Source: Amycolatopsis decaplanina DSM 44594
GTDB lineage: Bacteria; Actinomycetota; Actinomycetes; Mycobacteriales; Pseudonocardiaceae
Length of the DNA: 64,000 bases
Assembly (NCBI RefSeq): GCF_000342005.1
Contig: NZ_AOHO01000071.1
Span: 253,690-317,689, forward strand
Direction: 5' to 3'
The translations under genes were made by a program, and so were the position numbers. A model generated the notes under the pieces. The model saw only the letters and a program-made list of their open reading frames with translations. It did no database searches and was not told where the DNA came from. Positions 61,043 through 64,000 of the stretch are shown piece by piece; positions within the stretch are counted from its first letter, which is position 1; every line of letters begins with the position of its first letter.

Positions 61043-61537
61043 TCACCTCCCGCCTTCCGCGACCTCGGCCGCGACCGGGACCGTGAGCGGCAGTCCGGGC
61101 ACGAGCACTGCGTTTTCCAGGGAGTTGAGCTCCTTGATCTTGGCCACGACCGCGCCGGTGTCACTGCCTGGCGCGAATCGCTCCGCGAGATCCGCCAGCG
61201 TCTCCCCCGCGGAAACGGACACCGTCGTGGTCCGTTCGGGCACCGCGGCGCCGGGAACACCGGCCAAAAACAGACCCAATCCGGTGATGACCCCGGTGAC
61301 GAGCAAGGCCATCCCGACGAGTGACGGCCACCTGAGCGGGAGCCGCCGCGGCGCCGGGCACGCCGGGGAGACCGTGGCGACGCCCGGGCGACGGCCCGCC
61401 ACGACCCGAGCCCTGGTCGGCGGGCGCAAGGGCTCGGCGCGCCTGCCCCGCACCACTCGCACGGGCCGGGTCACCCCTGCCGGAACGGGCCCGGGGGAAC
61501 TGGGCCGCACCAGTCCTCGATCGGCCAGAATCGACAT
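61043..61537 (-). CDS. LysM-domain protein, DivS/ChiZ-like SOS division inhibitor
   Basis: A 164-residue protein: Arg-rich cytoplasmic N-terminus, one membrane helix (SLVGMALLVTGVITGLGLFLAGV, about residues 75-97), and an extracellular LysM domain (VSVSAGETLADLAERF...LENAVLVPGLPLTVP). Divergence from lexA with nrdR next door is the arrangement of Rv2719c (chiZ) in M. tuberculosis and divS in Corynebacterium, which block division during the SOS response. ATG 61537 with GAGGAGG upstream. SOS control is supported by the box at 61598. Confidence 0.8.
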   Translation of the reverse strand: MSILADRGLVRPSSPGPVPAGVTRPVRVVRGRRAEPLRPPTRARVVAGRRPGVATVSPACPAPRRLPLRWPSLVGMALLVTGVITGLGLFLAGVPGAAVPERTTTVSVSAGETLADLAERFAPGSDTGAVVAKIKELNSLENAVLVPGLPLTVPVAAEVAEGGR

Positions 61538-61597
61538 CGGAACCTCCTCGCAAGTCCTGCTGCACTCGCACCGGGCCGGGACCCGGCGATCAAGGTC

Positions 61598-61609
61598 GAA
61601 CACGCGTTC
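61598..61609. promoter_or_regulatory. SOS (LexA) box
   Basis: GAACACGCGTTC fits the actinobacterial LexA consensus GAAC-N4-GTTC exactly, in the extended context TCGAACACGCGTTCTA. It lies 60 bp upstream of the LysM gene and about 250 bp upstream of lexA. A degenerate second site, GAACGCCCGTGC, starts at 61614. The rest of the 319-bp gap holds the lexA leader with no other feature I can name. Confidence 0.85.
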
Positions 61610-61856
61610 TATCGAACGCCCGTGCGAATGTGTACCACCTTCCACCGACAAAAATCGAGCGACACGGCGTGTCCATCGAACAGATGTTTGAAATCGTCGT
61701 CCCGGCGGGCTAACGTCGTTGACCAGGGCGTCTGTTGCGCGGACGCCGCCGGTGCCGTGGGCGGGGAAGACCGCCCGCCACCGGCGAAGACACGCGAAGT
61801 CGGTCCGGGGAACCGGACGTACTGGGAGGCGACGCAGGAGATGAAGGAGCGAGACG

Positions 61857-62573
61857 GTGGCTAAGGAGAGCAAGGCGGGGAACGCGCCTAGGGGCTCGGG
61901 CAAGGTGCGCTCCTTGCCCGAGGTCTACGAGGTGGACGAGACCCTGACCGTGCGGCAGCAGCAGGTGCTCGACGTGATCAAACTGTGGGTGAGCCGGTTC
62001 GGCTACCCGCCGAGTGTGCGTGAGATCGGCGAGGCGGTCGGGCTGACCTCCACTTCGTCGGTGTCGCACCAGTTGCAGGCCCTGCAGCGCAAGGGTTATC
62101 TGCGACGCGACCCGAACCGCCCGCGCGCGGTGGGTGTGCTCGCCACGACGGACGACAATCCGATGGGCATCGAGGTCGAGCAGCCGCAGTCGGCCGCGAA
62201 GGCCGCGTACGTGCCGCTCGTCGGCCGGATCGCCGCCGGTGGGCCGGTGCTGGCCGAGCAGGCGATCGAAGACGTCTTCCCGCTGCCGAGGGAGATCGTC
62301 GGCGAGGGTGAGCTCTTCCTGCTCAGCGTCACCGGTGACTCGATGGTCGACGCGGCCATCACCGATGGCGACTGGGTCGTCGTGCGCCAGCAGCCCACGG
62401 CCGACCCGGGCGAGATCGTGGCGGCGATGATCGACGGTGAGGCGACGGTCAAGACGTTCAAGCGCAAGGACGGCCACATCTGGCTGATGCCGCACAACGA
62501 GGCGTACGAGCCCATCCCGGGTGACGACGCCACGATCCTCGGCAAGGTCGTCGCCGTGCTCCGCAGGCTGTGA
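61857..62573 (+). CDS. lexA: SOS repressor LexA
   Basis: A 238-residue LexA: winged helix N-terminus (FGYPPSVREIGEAVGLTSTSSVSHQLQALQRKGYL), self-cleavage site Ala127-Gly128 in GRIAAGGPVL, catalytic Ser162 (GDSMVDAAI) and Lys199 (ATVKTF). It represses DNA-damage genes until RecA promotes self-cleavage. GTG 61857 with AAGGAG upstream. The long N-terminal extension (about 30 residues before VRQQQVLDVIK) is typical of actinobacteria. Confidence 0.95.
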   Translation: MAKESKAGNAPRGSGKVRSLPEVYEVDETLTVRQQQVLDVIKLWVSRFGYPPSVREIGEAVGLTSTSSVSHQLQALQRKGYLRRDPNRPRAVGVLATTDDNPMGIEVEQPQSAAKAAYVPLVGRIAAGGPVLAEQAIEDVFPLPREIVGEGELFLLSVTGDSMVDAAITDGDWVVVRQQPTADPGEIVAAMIDGEATVKTFKRKDGHIWLMPHNEAYEPIPGDDATILGKVVAVLRRL

Positions 62574-62602
62574 TTTCTTCCGCGCGCTAACGAAAACCTT
62601 TC

Positions 62603-62652
62603 GCAGGGCGCTGGACCGCGATTCAGTCACATCGGCGAGGACGGCGCCCTGC
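62603..62652. terminator. Inverted repeat downstream of lexA
   Basis: GCAGGGCGC (62603-62611) and GCGCCCTGC (62644-62652) are exact complements with a 32-base loop, and flanking A/T positions partly continue the pairing. It begins 30 bp after lexA. The spacing is long for a simple hairpin, so the call is tentative. Confidence 0.4.
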
Positions 62653-62682
62653 AAAACGTTTCCGTGGGTCTCCGGCCCAAAA

Positions 62683-62727
62683 GAGGGCGCGCGGCGACGA
62701 AATCTCCCGTCGCGCTGGCGCGCTCTC
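62683..62727. terminator. GC-rich hairpin between lexA and the convergent gene
   Basis: Inner stem GCGACG (62694-62699) with CGTCGC (62708-62713), loop of 8; the outer sequences GAGGGCGCGC and GCGCGCTCTC continue the stem after a small bulge. It lies between the convergent stops of lexA and the secreted-protein gene and is a plausible bidirectional terminator. Confidence 0.5.
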
Positions 62728-62764
62728 GGAAGACGGTCCGCCGGTCATCATCACCGCGAGGTCG

Positions 62765-63778
62765 TCAGGCTCGCCGTTTGCGGAGCCTACCGACCAGGAG
62801 AAAGCCGCCGATCACGACGACCGCGGCGATACCGACCTGTACGTACGGGAAGTCGGCCCCCTGGCCCGTGCCACCGGCCGCGGACGTCCCGCCCGACGTG
62901 CTGCCCTCGGATTTGGCCGCGTCCACGGCGAGTGCCGCCGCACCCTTCACCGCACGGATCTGCTCGCCGACGCCCTCCCCGCCGGACAGCAGCGTCCCGT
63001 CCGGATCGAAAGCGATCGCCTCCCCCTGTTTCTCGTTCGGCAGGGGAACGCGCACGGGTTCGCGCTGCAGAGCGCTCTTGAGGTCTCCATCGGTGACGGC
63101 GTAGAGGTAGGCGTCGGTGTAGGTACGCAACGCGACCACCGAGCCGTCGGCCATCGAGGCCGCACCGGTCACGGTCATCGAACCGATCGACCCGACGGGT
63201 CCGCCCGGTGTCGAGGTCTCCTTGATCTGCAGCGACCCCACGCTCTCCAGCGGGGTCGGCCCGGGACTGGCGAGCGGCCCTGTCGGCCGGTACACCTTCG
63301 CGTCGCCGAAGACGTCCTTGGTGATCAGGTACGGCGTGCCGGAACGGTCCATGATCAGCGCTTCGACGTCGTGCTGCCCGTCGGGATAGGTGAGCCGGTG
63401 CAGCGTCGCCTTGCCCTGCGGGGTCAGCGAGATCAGCGCGACCGTGTCCCGCCGCTTGCGGTTGTCGCCGGTGTCGGAAAGCCAGAAGGTGCCGTCCGCG
63501 GTACGGGCGAGGTCTTCGGGGTCGTACGGGTCCGTGGCGGCCGAGATGACCTTCTGGACCTTGCAGTCGCGGCCGAGGACGAAGACCTGCGTCTTGGTTC
63601 CGCCGTCGTTGAGGGCGTACAGATGTTCGCCGTCGGAGACGAGGCCGGAAAGTTCACTCAGCCGGGAGTCGCTGTTCTTGCACACCGGCTGCGGCGCCGG
63701 GACCTCCTGCGCCATGGCGGGAGCCGTCCCGCCGATGAACGCCGCCAGCACGACCGCCGCCGCGACAATCCCCCGCAC
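62765..63778 (-). CDS. Secreted membrane-anchored beta-propeller-like protein
   Basis: A 337-residue protein: signal peptide (IVAAAVVLAAFIGGTAPAMA), then repeated beta segments (LSGLVSDGEHLYALNDGG, LARTADGTFWLSDTGDNRKRRD, VEALIMDRSGTPYLITKD, GAASMADGSVVALRTYTDAYLY, AIAFDPDGTLLSGG) resembling a propeller, a Gly/Ser/Thr-rich linker, and a C-terminal helix followed by RLRKRR. The tail looks like a sorting or anchor signal, but no LPxTG motif is present, so it is probably held by the helix. GTG 63778 follows CGGAGG. Function unknown. Confidence 0.7.
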   Translation of the reverse strand: MRGIVAAAVVLAAFIGGTAPAMAQEVPAPQPVCKNSDSRLSELSGLVSDGEHLYALNDGGTKTQVFVLGRDCKVQKVISAATDPYDPEDLARTADGTFWLSDTGDNRKRRDTVALISLTPQGKATLHRLTYPDGQHDVEALIMDRSGTPYLITKDVFGDAKVYRPTGPLASPGPTPLESVGSLQIKETSTPGGPVGSIGSMTVTGAASMADGSVVALRTYTDAYLYAVTDGDLKSALQREPVRVPLPNEKQGEAIAFDPDGTLLSGGEGVGEQIRAVKGAAALAVDAAKSEGSTSGGTSAAGGTGQGADFPYVQVGIAAVVVIGGFLLVGRLRKRRA

Positions 63779-63874
63779 ATCCACCTCCGTACCGTGGAAC
63801 CCCTGAAGCCCCACACTACGGAGACGTCCGGGATGGCGCGCAGTTCGGTGCGAACGCCGAGATGGGGCGGAATG

Positions 63875-63943
63875 TCGCGAAGGCCACTTTCAGCGACGAG
63901 CCACTCGTGAGTGGTAAGGACGGTTAGAACCGTCCTTACCACT
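63875..63943. repeat. Palindrome (16-bp arms) next to a single arm-like relic
   Basis: Arms 63910-63925 (AGTGGTAAGGACGGTT) and 63928-63943 are exact complements with a 2-base gap. The preceding bases, with TCGTGAGTGGTAAG at 63905-63918, equal the left arm of the element at 7229. Just before it, 63875-63898 (GTCGCGAAGGCCACTTTC...) resembles one arm of the mce palindrome at 18162. It lies upstream of the secreted-protein gene; the next gene is outside the window. No gene is seen in 63779-64000. Confidence 0.65.
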
Positions 63944-64000
63944 GGTTCGAAAATCGGTCGGTGAGTGGGCAGGCGAAGGCACCCGGCGGAGCCGGGTTCG

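Noticed and set aside
62765..63778. Sortase substrate
   Set aside because: The C-terminal helix and RKRR tail fit, but no LPxTG-like motif is present before the helix.

Overview
The window is very GC-rich, densely packed actinobacterial chromosome: GTG/TTG starts and 4-bp stop/start overlaps (GTGA, ATGA) are common. The gene content (an mce4-type steroid import locus with a KstR-like box, ideR, lexA next to a divS/chiZ-like gene and nrdR, a B12-dependent ribonucleotide reductase, a Pat/AcuC acetylation pair) and a set of long intergenic palindromes suggest a Pseudonocardiaceae member, most likely Amycolatopsis or a close relative. That assignment is inference from content. No rRNA, tRNA, CRISPR array, transposase or phage gene was recognised.

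Region 1 (1-11.4 kb): 3' end of a GCS2-type ligase, an NYN-domain protein beside a Nudix relic, then a minus-strand run (ArsA-like ATPase, CxxC protein, ROK sugar kinase; two SRPBCC proteins and a metallophosphoesterase) divergent from a fadD15-like acyl-CoA synthetase. A FAD monooxygenase, a Tat-exported ferritin-like protein, an Rv3722c-type aspartate aminotransferase and a small lipoprotein follow.

Region 2 (11.4-27.2 kb): a complete mce4-like locus in the gene order known from Mycobacterium. On the minus strand lie fdxD, hsd4A, another SDR, yrbEA, yrbEB, mceA-F and two Mce-associated genes. Divergent on the plus strand lie chsE4, chsE5 and fadD17. A perfect KstR-type palindrome sits in the divergent promoter. 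Together these encode steroid import plus side-chain CoA activation and dehydrogenation. The mceA-mceB junction alone is split by a 209-bp insertion-like block carrying a perfect 23-bp-stem palindrome.

Region 3 (27.2-42.1 kb): secreted PAF-acetylhydrolase-like enzyme; acuC-pat (lysine deacetylase and acetyltransferase); sulfurtransferase; ideR-galK-galE, with a seven-unit, exactly 21-bp-phased array of a GAACACGCGTGTTC-like palindrome before galE; a DUF4192 gene; a secreted M23 peptidase; an exported S15 peptidase; a DUF4139 protein.

Region 4 (42.1-57.3 kb): large LuxR/MalT-type (LAL) regulator with a coupled small membrane protein, GAP-family and other small membrane proteins, a decayed GH15 gene containing a palindrome, a CBS protein, a metallopeptidase, a prolyl oligopeptidase, a TetR-controlled azoreductase-SMR exporter pair with two operator sites, a CGNR regulator with a nested symmetric operator, DUF2293, DoxX-like and P-loop kinase genes.

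Region 5 (57.4-64 kb): DNA synthesis and SOS block: nrdR-nrdJ, a LysM division-inhibitor-like gene divergent from lexA across a consensus SOS box, and a secreted membrane-anchored protein. Genes with identical letters were called from family motifs in the translations; operator calls are motif matches only.
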